DNA of 49,784 nt from Nitrospira sp. (GTDB taxonomy: Bacteria > Nitrospirota > Nitrospiria > Nitrospirales > Nitrospiraceae): the NCBI GenBank assembly GCA_016873395.1, contig VGXG01000016.1, positions 1 through 49,784 of the forward strand, in the 5' to 3' direction. Shown here piece by piece: positions 8,407-16,700 of this stretch; within the stretch, counting starts at the first letter, position 1, and each line of letters begins with the position of its first letter. The position numbers and the translations under genes are program-made. Under the pieces are notes generated by a model that saw nothing but the letters and a program-made list of their open reading frames with translations, searched no databases and was not told where the DNA came from.

Positions 8407-9588
8407 TCACAGATTCCGCACCGTTCCGGTCTCGCGCGTGTCGTAGCCGCCCAGTGCCTCGATCTCAGTCCGAAAGGGACGGCTTACGATCGTGTCGAGG
8501 AAGGCCGTAAGGCTCCGGTGGGCATCCAGATACTCCGTGGGAATCACCAGGTCGTACCGTTCCACCTGGAGAGGGAGGAAATCCAGCCCGACTAGCCTGG
8601 CCGCCGATCGGACTCCCATTCCTGCATCGGCCTGGCCTGTGGCGACCAGATGGGCGACCTCCAGATGCGACGCAACGATCCGTTCATAGCCCTTGATCTG
8701 GCTTGGCTTGAGGCCGGCAGCAGCTAATCTCTGGTCAAGCAGAAGCCTGGCTCCAGCTCCTGCCTCGCGGTTGGCCACCAGGATGTCCTTCCGTGCCAGG
8801 TCCGCCACCTCCCTGATCCCTTTCGGGTTGCCACGCGCCACCATGAGACCCTGTTCCCACGTCGCAAACGCCACCACGGTGAACCGGCCTTTCTTTAAGT
8901 GGCACCGGAGATACGGCAGGTTGGACTCACCGGTCCTGGCGTCCACCACGTGGAGGCCGGCCATATGAACTTCGCCTCGTTTCAGGGCCTCGACCGCGGC
9001 CGCGCTTCCCATCGTCCACCCCGTTACCAAGGCCCGGTCCCGCCTGCGGCGCAGGTACTCCCCTGCCAGGTAAATCGCCGGGTCGCAGCCGGCCACGACG
9101 ATTTCCTCTTCGACAGCTCGGCGATCCCTGAGCAGTCGAACTCGAACCAACTCCCTCTGTTGTGCCGTCCGCCGGATCGATCGTCCGGTGTTCGTGAGGA
9201 GCCCATCGGCTGCCACGGCGAAGTTCAGCACGTCTCCGAGCGTGGCCATCGGCTTCACCACGACACGCGATCCGACTCGAGCCACCTTCACTCGAATCGG
9301 CCCTTGCTCACCGACGCCAGGCCACGGCCCAACCAACTCACCCTCGATGATTTCTCCGGCAGACATGAGAGAAAAGAGATCCTCCACCCGGCAATCGAGG
9401 GCGCCGGCCAGGCGCAAGGCGACCGCGGTCGTCGGGAGGTACTGGTTGGCTTCAATGGCATAGATCGCCTGGCGGGTAATGCCGGCCATCGTCGCCAAGG
9501 CTACTTGCGAGAGTCCCTTGGCAGTGCGTAGACTCTTCAGGCGATTCTCAATGTTGCCGGCTGGCTCGGCCTTGTTTTTCTCTCCCAT
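8407..9588 (-). CDS. XRE-family regulator with molybdate-binding-like sensor domain
   Basis: A 393-residue protein. Residues about 12-70 form a helix-turn-helix of the XRE type (GLSQVALATMAGITRQAIYAIE). Residues about 170-385 form a periplasmic-binding-protein-like domain (DPAIYLAGEYLRRR, then ETGESNLPYLRCHL, GTGQADAGMGVRSAA-type segments) of the PBP_like/COG1910 kind found in molybdate-responsive regulators. It probably binds an oxyanion or its complex and controls uptake genes. The -10 element lies only 12 nt before the ATG, so the mRNA may be almost leaderless. The 23-bp site over its own promoter recurs before the porin locus, suggesting autoregulation plus control of uptake. Confidence 0.8.
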   Translation of the reverse strand: MGEKNKAEPAGNIENRLKSLRTAKGLSQVALATMAGITRQAIYAIEANQYLPTTAVALRLAGALDCRVEDLFSLMSAGEIIEGELVGPWPGVGEQGPIRVKVARVGSRVVVKPMATLGDVLNFAVAADGLLTNTGRSIRRTAQQRELVRVRLLRDRRAVEEEIVVAGCDPAIYLAGEYLRRRRDRALVTGWTMGSAAAVEALKRGEVHMAGLHVVDARTGESNLPYLRCHLKKGRFTVVAFATWEQGLMVARGNPKGIREVADLARKDILVANREAGAGARLLLDQRLAAAGLKPSQIKGYERIVASHLEVAHLVATGQADAGMGVRSAARLVGLDFLPLQVERYDLVIPTEYLDAHRSLTAFLDTIVSRPFRTEIEALGGYDTRETGTVRNL

Positions 9589-9599
9589 GAGAGACCACT

Positions 9600-9636
9600 A
9601 TTATACAATGAATGACATAATGTCAAGTATACTGTC
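9600..9636 (-). promoter_or_regulatory. Promoter and operator-like site of the XRE regulator gene
   Basis: On the minus strand TTGACA (9621-9626) and TATAAT (9600-9605) are 15 bp apart, in an AT-rich island. The overlapping 23-bp sequence 9614-9636 contains the 11-bp dyad GACATAATGTC (9614-9624) and a GTATAC palindrome (9627-9632). It matches 7494-7516 at 19/23 positions. A repressor bound here would cover the -35 region. Confidence 0.6.
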
Positions 9637-9705
9637 GATTCATTAAAGAGAGATGATGCGGCAACCCAGGAAATTCAACAGGTTCACAGAAAGAATGGGT
9701 CGGTG

Positions 9706-11565
9706 CTAGAGGTTCTGGTTGGTCGGAAGGGCCAGGGTGAAGTGTTTCCCCTTTTCGGCGTAGAGGACCCTCTTGCGGACGAGCTGGTCGAGCACTTGGC
9801 CTAACGCTTCGGCATCAGGAACCGGCGTCTTGCCCGTCTCTTCCATCCCTGCTTTGATCTGTTCGACGGCCTTGGGCGTCTCGCTGCAATATTCGATGAT
9901 GAACGAGGCGGGCCAGTCGAAGCGTGACCGGGACGGCATTCCCTCCGCGCGGCCGTCGTAGACCGTCACATAACTCATGGACTTGGCGTAATAGAAAAAC
10001 GGCTTGTCGGAGGAGGCATGCCGGCGTTGCCAGTGACGGACCAGGTGGGTCAACTCCTCGAAAAGTCCGACATCCACGCACGAGTCGATCTCATATTCAA
10101 AGTCGTAGGCAATTTTCTTCAGATCCACCGTTCGGCCGTCATAGACATATTCGTAAGCCGTCCCCGGGCCGGTGATCCGGATGCCGTACTCGTGGGGGCG
10201 CATGAAGTAGGGACTGAACCGCTCCAACCAGAACTTGCCCACGGCTTCGGGCGGCTGCAGATGCAGGATCGAGGGAACCAGATCGATCTGTCTCTGGTAG
10301 TCGGCGTTGGTCTCCTGAGGAAAGCCCAGCAGGATATTCCAGGAGATATCCACATGGTAATAGAGGCTCCATTTGAGGCACTGGAGATTCTGCATCGGGC
10401 TTACGCCTTTATCCATCTCGTGCAATTGAGCCTGGCTCAGGCTTTCGATGCCCGGCTGCATGCACTTGACGCCGCCCTGCGCCAGGGTCTGGATCTGGCG
10501 CTTGCTGAGATTGCTTTTGGTCTCAATGAACACGTCCAGGTCCAGCCGGTCCGCGGCGAATTTCCCAAAAAGCTGATCGACATACTTCATGTCGATGATG
10601 TTGTCCACCAGCCGGAACCGCGTCGAGTCATACCGGCTGGAGAGAGCGTCCAACTCCTTGGCAACTTGCGCCGGCGACTTGGCGCGGAATTTCATGCTCT
10701 GCGCGTTGAGCCCGCAGAAGGTACAATGGTGTTTTTCGCCCCACCAGCAACCCCGCGAGCCTTCATAAAGCAGAATCCGGTCCAATCCCCTGGAGGCCGC
10801 GGTCCCCAGTTCCGCCAGTTGTCGGAAATAGTCGTCGTAGTCGGGGGGGCCGGTCCGCTCGAAATCGGCGAAGAGGCGGGGATTGGGCTCGAAGCAGATG
10901 CGTCCGTCGCGCCGGTAGGCGACGCCGGCAGGAAACCCCTCGTCTTTGCCGGCCAGGAGCGACTCCACGAGAAGCGGAAAGACCTCTTCTCCTTCCCCCA
11001 CCACCACGTAATCGATCCAGGGAAAGGCCCTGAACTGTTCCAGGCCCATTTCGCCGTCAAAATTGGCCCCTCCAAACACAATGTTGACCTGGGGATACAG
11101 ATCCTTGATCAGCTTGGCTAAGGAAAGGCTGGCCACGTTCTGATCGAACGTCGAGGTAAAGCCGACGATCCGGTAGCGGCCCCAGTCGATCGCGGTCATG
11201 GCCCAGGTGAGAAACTGAGGAGCTGTACGAGAGGCCACTTCCTCAAAATAGGACATCGGGCGGCCGCTCTGCCGAGCAACCTCGTCAAAGAGGGGCTTGA
11301 AGGTCCTGACATATTCGGCGCGCTTGGGATTGTCCCTGAACAGAAGATGGGAAAAGAGCCATTCGCCGAACAACCCGCGTTTTTCGCAGAGCAACTCGTA
11401 CAGCGGCACGCCGATCGTATGGGCGAATCGCAGGTTCAGGTAGTGGCAATCGACGCCGGTGCCCTGAGATTTGAGCAGGGCAGCCAGAGTCCCCAGTTGG
11501 ATCGAGGGGTACTTACTGTGGCCGAAGGGCATGTTGACGAGCGCGACTTTCGTCTCGTCCGGCAC
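9706..11565 (-). CDS. B12-binding radical SAM protein, RiPP-maturation type
   Basis: A 619-residue protein from the GTG at 11565, which has AAGGAGG 6 nt upstream. The N-terminal about 200 residues form a cobalamin-binding-like fold (VALVNMPFGHSKYPSIQLG, IVGFTSTFDQN, VFGGANFDGEMG, VVGEGEEVFP). The radical SAM domain has the cluster motif in SRGCWWGEKHHCTFCGLN. The CxxxxxxxCxxC spacing with the WWGEK insert and the later QPGIESLS are characteristic of ribosomal-peptide maturation radical SAM enzymes. Those usually C-methylate precursor peptides. No small precursor gene or leader-peptide protein is visible nearby, so the substrate is unknown. It is monocistronic, between the regulator and the cyclophilin. 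Confidence 0.8.
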   Translation of the reverse strand: MPDETKVALVNMPFGHSKYPSIQLGTLAALLKSQGTGVDCHYLNLRFAHTIGVPLYELLCEKRGLFGEWLFSHLLFRDNPKRAEYVRTFKPLFDEVARQSGRPMSYFEEVASRTAPQFLTWAMTAIDWGRYRIVGFTSTFDQNVASLSLAKLIKDLYPQVNIVFGGANFDGEMGLEQFRAFPWIDYVVVGEGEEVFPLLVESLLAGKDEGFPAGVAYRRDGRICFEPNPRLFADFERTGPPDYDDYFRQLAELGTAASRGLDRILLYEGSRGCWWGEKHHCTFCGLNAQSMKFRAKSPAQVAKELDALSSRYDSTRFRLVDNIIDMKYVDQLFGKFAADRLDLDVFIETKSNLSKRQIQTLAQGGVKCMQPGIESLSQAQLHEMDKGVSPMQNLQCLKWSLYYHVDISWNILLGFPQETNADYQRQIDLVPSILHLQPPEAVGKFWLERFSPYFMRPHEYGIRITGPGTAYEYVYDGRTVDLKKIAYDFEYEIDSCVDVGLFEELTHLVRHWQRRHASSDKPFFYYAKSMSYVTVYDGRAEGMPSRSRFDWPASFIIEYCSETPKAVEQIKAGMEETGKTPVPDAEALGQVLDQLVRKRVLYAEKGKHFTLALPTNQNL

Positions 11566-11651
11566 GGCATCCTCCTTGTGCGACGAGATCCACCTTAGCG
11601 CAAGTCCCCGCGGCCACGCAACTCCGACAGAAGCGGCAAGAACATGCACGT

Positions 11652-11687
11652 AAATAGAAAGGCCGGGCCCCGAGTGGAGCCCGGCCC
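11652..11687 (-). terminator. Rho-independent terminator after the cyclophilin gene
   Basis: On the minus strand a perfect 8-bp stem GGCCGGGC/GCCCGGCC (11661-11686) is followed by the T-rich tract TTTCTATTT (11652-11660). It lies 73 bp downstream of the cyclophilin stop and separates it from the radical SAM gene. Confidence 0.7.
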
Positions 11688-11759
11688 TTCGGACTGTGGG
11701 CAATCGGCATGGCGTTCCAGCCAGCTTATCTTCTCCCCTCGCGGCTGGACGAAGACGAA

Positions 11760-12275
11760 TCAGGCCTCTTCCGTCACTGTGACGGTCATCTCGGTCCGTT
11801 CCAGCGGGTTATCGCGGCCATCCCGCTTGACGTTGACGATTGTGTCCACCACGTCCATCCCGCTCACCACTTCTCCGAACGCCGTGTACTTCCAATCCAG
11901 GAAATGGGAGTCGGCGACACAGATGAAGAACTGGGAGCCGGCGCTGTCCGGATCATTGGCCCGCGCCATGGAGAGAACGCCGCGCTTGTGGGGCTTGCTG
12001 TTGAACTCCGCCTTGACCCTGTGGCCGGGCCCGCCCATGCCGTGCGTGGACCGATCCTGGCTCTTACTGTTGGGATCTCCGCCCTGGATCATAAACCCCG
12101 GGATCACCCGGTGGAAGGTTGTGCCATCATAGAATTTTTCCTGCGCCAGCTTGGTAAAGTTCTTGACGTGATTCGGAGCCACGTCCGGGTAAAATTTGAG
12201 CACGATCTCGCCGAGCGGCGCTCCCTTGACCGCCACGTGGATCGTCGCACGCGTTTTCTCGCTCACATCGACCAT
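11760..12275 (-). CDS. Peptidyl-prolyl cis-trans isomerase, cyclophilin type
   Basis: A 171-residue protein catalysing proline isomerisation. The catalytic block FHRVIPGFMIQGGDP is at about residues 55-69 and SAGSQFFICVAD at about 111-122, both diagnostic. It has no signal peptide, so it acts in the cytoplasm. The ATG has AGGAAGGACACGCC just upstream. It lies 28 bp after the beta-propeller gene and ends at a clear terminator. Confidence 0.92.
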   Translation of the reverse strand: MVDVSEKTRATIHVAVKGAPLGEIVLKFYPDVAPNHVKNFTKLAQEKFYDGTTFHRVIPGFMIQGGDPNSKSQDRSTHGMGGPGHRVKAEFNSKPHKRGVLSMARANDPDSAGSQFFICVADSHFLDWKYTAFGEVVSGMDVVDTIVNVKRDGRDNPLERTEMTVTVTEEA

Positions 12276-12303
12276 GGCGTGTCCTTCCTGCTATAAATTG
12301 GTC

Positions 12304-13332
12304 CTACTTTCCCGGCGGTTCACCGGTCGCTTGCAACCCCTCGCTGGCCCGCTCCCAGCTTTCGCCGTCATTATCAGTACGAAAAATCCCGGCGCTGGTC
12401 CCGGCGTAGAGCGACCCGTCACCGGAGACGGCCAGGACTTGAATCGATAGCTCCGCCAGCCCCTTGTTCAACGGCACCCAACGACGCCCCCCATCGACCG
12501 TCTTGAACACCCCCCGCCCGGTCGCCACCAAGAGCCCCTTCTCGCTCGTGAGAATGCCGCGGATCGAGTCGTTCGGCAAGGCGCGGCTGATCGGGTGCCA
12601 CGTCTTGCCCGCGTCGCTGCTCCGAAAGACTCCCCCGTCGAAAGTTCCCGCATAGAGCGCCTGCTCGTGATCCACGGCGAGGACGCGGATGAAATTCTCC
12701 ACGAGCCCTTCATGATCCACCAGCCCGCGCGAAAGCCTGATCCATGCCGGCTCGTTCGATTTGTGGCGAAACAGGCCCTTCCCGGAGGTCCCGGCATAGA
12801 GGGTTCGATCCGCCGCCATGACCAGCGCATGCACCAGCGTCTCATCGAGGCCCTTGGTCACGGGCGCCCACCGGCTTTCCTTCTCCGGGAGGCGATACAC
12901 GCCGTCTCCAGTGCCGGCATAGATGGTGCCTCTCTCGATGAGCAGGGCCTTGATCTCGAGGCGGTTGAGCCCCTCGTTGATCGCCTGCCAGCTCTTGCCC
13001 TCGTCCTTGCTGCGGAACACCCCGTGCCTGAACGTCCCGGCATAGACCGTTCCATCTTCCGCCACGGCCAAGACCAGAATAAAGCGATCCCCAAGGCCTT
13101 CATTCGAAGCCGTCCAGGATCGGCCCCGGTCCTCGCTGCGAAAAACCCCCATGCCGAACGAGCCGGCAAAGACGGTGTGCTTCTTGGAAACGGCCAGCGC
13201 CTGGATGCTGGGGGCCGGGCTGATCGGCAGTTGCTCCTCAGGCGTTCCGTGCCGTCCAGGGGAGCGCTGGGCGGCGCAGGGAGCCGCGACCGCCAGGAGC
13301 AATGCAGCCGCAATCAGTGCCTTGCCAGCCAT
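12304..13332 (-). CDS. Exported beta-propeller protein with BNR/sortilin-like repeats
   Basis: A 342-residue protein with a signal peptide (AGKALIAAALLLAVAAPCAAQ). About seven repeats follow, each with a YAGT-x-GVFRS.D.G.SW core, for example at about residues 56-75, 97-117 and 230-250. This pattern is typical of Asp-box/BNR propellers such as Ycf48 or sialidase-like photosynthesis-assembly relatives. No catalytic residues are recognised, so a binding or assembly role is more likely than an enzyme. The ATG overlaps the tatC stop codon (TGATG), so it is translationally coupled to tatC and may itself be a Tat or Sec client. Confidence 0.75.
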   Translation of the reverse strand: MAGKALIAAALLLAVAAPCAAQRSPGRHGTPEEQLPISPAPSIQALAVSKKHTVFAGSFGMGVFRSEDRGRSWTASNEGLGDRFILVLAVAEDGTVYAGTFRHGVFRSKDEGKSWQAINEGLNRLEIKALLIERGTIYAGTGDGVYRLPEKESRWAPVTKGLDETLVHALVMAADRTLYAGTSGKGLFRHKSNEPAWIRLSRGLVDHEGLVENFIRVLAVDHEQALYAGTFDGGVFRSSDAGKTWHPISRALPNDSIRGILTSEKGLLVATGRGVFKTVDGGRRWVPLNKGLAELSIQVLAVSGDGSLYAGTSAGIFRTDNDGESWERASEGLQATGEPPGK

Positions 13333-14132
13333 CACTGTGCCCGCTGACCAGCCGTGCCGACCGGAACGGGACCGGCGCCGCCGACATCCGGTTCGCCTGG
13401 TGATCGTCGTCGCCCGAACAGGCGGGTTCCCAGAATCCCCACCTCATAGAGCACCATGAGGGGTATCGCCATCAACAACATGGTAAAGAGCGTCGCATCC
13501 GGCGTCACGACCGCCGACAGGATCAAGGCAACCATGATCGCATGCTTGCGATAGCAGACCAGCAAGGCCGGTGACACATACCCGACCCTGGCCAATAGCG
13601 TCAACACCAGCGGTAACTCAAACGCGAGGCCGAAAATGAGCAGGAACTTGACGTTGAAGTCCACATAGGTCCCCACCGCCAGTTGGGGCGTCAGCGCACG
13701 GTCCATCCCGAAGCTGACGAAAAATTGAATGACCAACGGCAGGATGACCAGATTGCAGAAGACCATCCCCAACGCAAAGAAACCGGCCGCCAGGCAGAAT
13801 AGGGGAATGGCCCACCGCTGCTCGCGCGGGAGCAGAGCCGGCTCGATGAACTTCCAGAATTGATAAAGGATCACCGGCAGGCTCAGCACGACCCCGGCCA
13901 GCAGCGAGACCTTGACCGCCGCAAAAAGGGCCTCGGTCGGTCCGTAAAAGATCAAATCGTCCGGGAACGGCCGCTTGAACCACTCGATGAGCTCTGCAGC
14001 ATAGGCGAACGTCAGAACGAAGGCGGCCGTGATCGTTGCCGCGATCACCAGCAGCCGCCGCTTGACGGTCGCCAGATGGCTTGCCAAGGGAGGTAGCACC
14101 ACACTTATCGATTTGACGCCTGGGATGTCCAT
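13332..14132 (-). CDS. tatC: Twin-arginine translocase subunit TatC
   Basis: A 266-residue polytopic membrane protein with six hydrophobic segments, recognising twin-arginine signal peptides. Family signatures are visible: YGPTEALFAAVKVSLLAGVVLSLP is split across helix 2, followed by LYQFWKFIEPALLPREQR (about 93-110), FGLAFELPLVLTLLARVG (about 170-187) and VVTPDATLF. A conserved glutamate lies in PTEALF. The C-terminal tail after about 240 is Gly/Pro-rich. TatA/B are not in this window. Confidence 0.93.
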   Translation of the reverse strand: MDIPGVKSISVVLPPLASHLATVKRRLLVIAATITAAFVLTFAYAAELIEWFKRPFPDDLIFYGPTEALFAAVKVSLLAGVVLSLPVILYQFWKFIEPALLPREQRWAIPLFCLAAGFFALGMVFCNLVILPLVIQFFVSFGMDRALTPQLAVGTYVDFNVKFLLIFGLAFELPLVLTLLARVGYVSPALLVCYRKHAIMVALILSAVVTPDATLFTMLLMAIPLMVLYEVGILGTRLFGRRRSPGEPDVGGAGPVPVGTAGQRAQ

Positions 14133-14151
14133 TTAGAATAGAAGCCGCGGC

Positions 14152-14394
14152 TCATCGCGCGGCGGCTCGCCCTTCGTTCTCCCGGTACAGGCGGATCAGC
14201 TCCGCCATCTTGTCCTTCTTGGCCAATTTCTCCTTCTGAATCTGTTTTTTGACCATCTCTTCCTGGGGGGTCAGCACATGCCGCTTCTGAAGCTCGCTCA
14301 ACTCCGCATCAAGTCGATGATGGGACTCCTCCAGCTCACGGAACTCCATGCTCGCTTGACGCAACAGCTCCATGATCCGATTGTCGTTCAGCAT
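14152..14394 (-). CDS. DUF465 (YdcH-like) small coiled-coil protein
   Basis: 80 residues from the ATG at 14394, chosen for the strong GGAGGTGGAGG immediately upstream. The almost entirely helical, charged sequence with HHRLDAELSELQKRH (about 25-39) and MVKKQIQKEKLAKKDKMAEL (about 47-66) matches the DUF465/YdcH pattern. Function is unknown in general. It sits between rimI and tatC in the same orientation. Confidence 0.8.
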   Translation of the reverse strand: MLNDNRIMELLRQASMEFRELEESHHRLDAELSELQKRHVLTPQEEMVKKQIQKEKLAKKDKMAELIRLYRENEGRAAAR

Positions 14395-14503
14395 CCTCCA
14401 CCTCCCATTGTGTTGAGCAGAATGGCGAATGACGACGTGCCTGCCGCTGCCACAATCCACTGTGCCCCATGCGCGCGGCCCGGCTACGACCATCGTTCTG
14501 CAT

Positions 14504-14995
14504 TCAAGGCTCCAGCAAGGCCGACTCCATCAACAGCGCGTCTTCGATCGGGTTCGTATAGTACTTCGCCCGGAGCGCCACCTGGGCAAATCCCATCCGC
14601 TCGTACAGACAGCGAGCCGCCTCGTTCGATGCACGCACTTCCAAGACCGCCCGCCGTGCTCCCCGCTCGCGCCCCACAACCAATGCATGTCGCACCAGCG
14701 CCGTCGCGAGGCCGCGCCGGCGCATCGTTGGCTCCACCGCTAAGTTCATGAGTCGTAATTCTTCAAACACCAGCCAGAACACGATATAGGCCATGATGCC
14801 GCGGGCCTCCCCGGCAGCTGTAGAACGCGCGACGGCAAAATGAGCGAAGGGATTCCCGGTGAATTCCGCTTCGAACATCTTGCGGGTCCACGGTTCCGAG
14901 AACGAACGTTGCTCAATGCAGAGGATCTGGTCAAGGTCCTCGGTCGTCGCCGGCTCGATGACCGGCCGGTCGGCTGCCAGCGTTTTCACGCGCAT
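14504..14995 (-). CDS. rimI: Ribosomal-protein-alanine N-acetyltransferase RimI
   Basis: A 163-residue GNAT-fold acetyltransferase from the ATG at 14995 (GGGAGAGG upstream). The acetyl-CoA-binding loop RRRGLATALV and the C-terminal NEAARCLYERMGF stretch are characteristic of RimI. Adjacent tsaB, 138 bp upstream in the same direction, is a common partner, as tsaB-rimI pairs are widespread. RimI acetylates the N-terminus of ribosomal protein S18 in E. coli; the substrate here is assumed. Confidence 0.87.
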   Translation of the reverse strand: MRVKTLAADRPVIEPATTEDLDQILCIEQRSFSEPWTRKMFEAEFTGNPFAHFAVARSTAAGEARGIMAYIVFWLVFEELRLMNLAVEPTMRRRGLATALVRHALVVGRERGARRAVLEVRASNEAARCLYERMGFAQVALRAKYYTNPIEDALLMESALLEP

Positions 14996-15133
14996 TGCGA
15001 TGCCTCTCCCTTTCCTCTCCATCGTTTGCAAATGACGATTTGGAATTCGGGAGAAAGCGCAGCCGTTGCCATACGTCCTCTGTTGTACCAAAACAGCACC
15101 GAGGATATCATGGAAAGACGCCGCCGCGGTCGA

Positions 15134-15850
15134 TCATGACATCCTGGCCTCCTTCAATCCAAGACCGACTTTCACCTCCGCTTCGACCCGTTGAACATAG
15201 AGAGGAGCAATCCCCCGCCCGGCTATCTCGCCACGCGCCAGCCGTTCGAGGCCGGCGAGACCGACGCTGACCGCCGAGGCAGCCAGAGCGTCCGGTGGAG
15301 CCTCACTGACCTCGAAGGATCGAGTCCCCATCAACCTCCGCAATTCATCCTGATAGATGACCCACCCTTCTCCCAGCATCACGGTCGGCCCTTGGATCGA
15401 CCGGGCCAGGGACTCCAAGGAACCAACCCGTTCCTCCGTCAGACGAGTCGGCCCGGCCGCATGCTTCCAACGGTAGAAGGCCCAGTAGACTTCGCCTGCC
15501 CTGGCCTTGAGCACCGGACAGAGTGGCCGGTCTTCGGCACGCAGGTTCCAGGCCATCGCCTCCAGCGTCGGCACCGTCACAAGAGGAAGTCCCGTCACCA
15601 TGCGAAACCCCATCACGGTAGCCAGACCCACGCGCAAACCCGTGAACGATCCGGGACCGATGGAGACGGCAAACCCGTCCAGAGCGGAGAGCGTCAGGCT
15701 GCTGGATTGCAAGAGCCGGTCGATCGTGGGAACGAGCCACTTGGCATGACTGAGCCCTGTCTCTTCATTGGACTGACAGAGCACGGTTGTTCCATCAAGA
15801 ATCGCCACACTTTGGCGCCTGGTGGCTGTCTCAACTGCCAGGAGCTTCAC
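15134..15850 (-). CDS. tsaB: tRNA t6A biosynthesis protein TsaB
   Basis: 238 residues from GTG 15850 (GGAGA 8 nt upstream). The N-terminus is LLAVETATRRQSVAILDG, with SIGPGSFTGLRVGLATVMG (about 63-81) typical of the ASKHA-fold TsaB/YeaZ. It works with TsaD and TsaE in forming the threonylcarbamoyl-adenosine of tRNAs. Its 5' end overlaps the upstream lipoprotein gene by 20 bp, implying translational coupling within the radA-lipoprotein-tsaB run. Confidence 0.9.
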   Translation of the reverse strand: MKLLAVETATRRQSVAILDGTTVLCQSNEETGLSHAKWLVPTIDRLLQSSSLTLSALDGFAVSIGPGSFTGLRVGLATVMGFRMVTGLPLVTVPTLEAMAWNLRAEDRPLCPVLKARAGEVYWAFYRWKHAAGPTRLTEERVGSLESLARSIQGPTVMLGEGWVIYQDELRRLMGTRSFEVSEAPPDALAASAVSVGLAGLERLARGEIAGRGIAPLYVQRVEAEVKVGLGLKEARMS

Positions 15851-16700
15851 GGCTGCTTCTCCTTCCGTGACCATTCTCCCCAAAGACAACTCCTAACTCT
15901 TCTGGTTTCAGCTCCTGGTTCGGAATGATTTCATGAAACGTGACCTGAAGAGTCCCCTCGCCCTGGCCGTCTTGCGAAATGATCTTAAACGGCTTCAAGA
16001 TCGTGTCGGCTCCCCCTGCCTTGACCGGCAAGCTGACCGGTCGAAAGTCCTCGAGCGTGATCGTCGTCTCGACCGCTCCTGTTTCCGTCAGCCGGTCCTC
16101 TTGCACGACTTCCAGTGACCGCCGGTCAAACCACAGGCGGCGTGTGGGTCGGCTGGTCCCTGAAAGGTCCCTCGCCGCGGATGAGAACACATAAAGACGA
16201 TACCGGTCCCCCTCTTCAGTCAACAGGACCTCCTCACCCTCCGCGACGGAGGCGATCCCAACAGCCCCGCCCATGGCCAAGAGACTCAACTGCAAGGGGC
16301 GTCCTACCCGCTCCATCCGCTCCAGATCGCCGACCCGCCCGGTGACCACCGGCTGTCCCGGCAGGCGCAGTCTATAGAGATCGTCCGCCAGGGCAAAGTC
16401 AAAAAGCTGGCCGCCAACCTGGTTGAATCCCTTGAGCCGGAGCCCACCAGCACGGCGATAAAACATCGCCCCTTCGACTCGCTGCGCAAAGAAAATACCA
16501 GGCCCTTTGACCTGGGCCCGGAAGAGCCCCTTCATGGTCTGGATCGCCTCTTCCCGCTCCCGCAGCAATTGGACCAGTTGTTCCGCTGTGACTTCCTGTA
16601 ACGGGAACTCTTCCTGCCTGGACAGACCAGCACAGCCGGAAAGAAAAAGGAGCGCACAGGACATAAGGTACCAGGCGCCGTTTTTATTGAAATACCGCAT
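15831..16700 (-). CDS. LolA/LolB-like or DUF4292-type lipoprotein
   Basis: A 289-residue protein starting at ATG 16700, which lies inside the last codons of radA (17-bp overlap). The signal peptide ends in the lipobox LFLSGC (Cys about 23). The mature part has the beta-rich pattern of outer-membrane lipoprotein-carrier folds (AMFYRRAGGLRLKGFNQVGG, then DLYRLRLPGQ, then RLWFDRRSLEVVQEDRLTETG). It may handle lipids or lipoproteins in the periplasm. The assignment is a fold guess. Confidence 0.6.
   Translation of the reverse strand: MRYFNKNGAWYLMSCALLFLSGCAGLSRQEEFPLQEVTAEQLVQLLREREEAIQTMKGLFRAQVKGPGIFFAQRVEGAMFYRRAGGLRLKGFNQVGGQLFDFALADDLYRLRLPGQPVVTGRVGDLERMERVGRPLQLSLLAMGGAVGIASVAEGEEVLLTEEGDRYRLYVFSSAARDLSGTSRPTRRLWFDRRSLEVVQEDRLTETGAVETTITLEDFRPVSLPVKAGGADTILKPFKIISQDGQGEGTLQVTFHEIIPNQELKPEELGVVFGENGHGRRSSREAPGS

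Noticed and set aside
10018-11121. Plus-strand open frame (367 codons) over the radical SAM gene
   Set aside because: The minus-strand frame carries the cluster motif and family-wide conservation; the plus-strand one has no recognisable domain.
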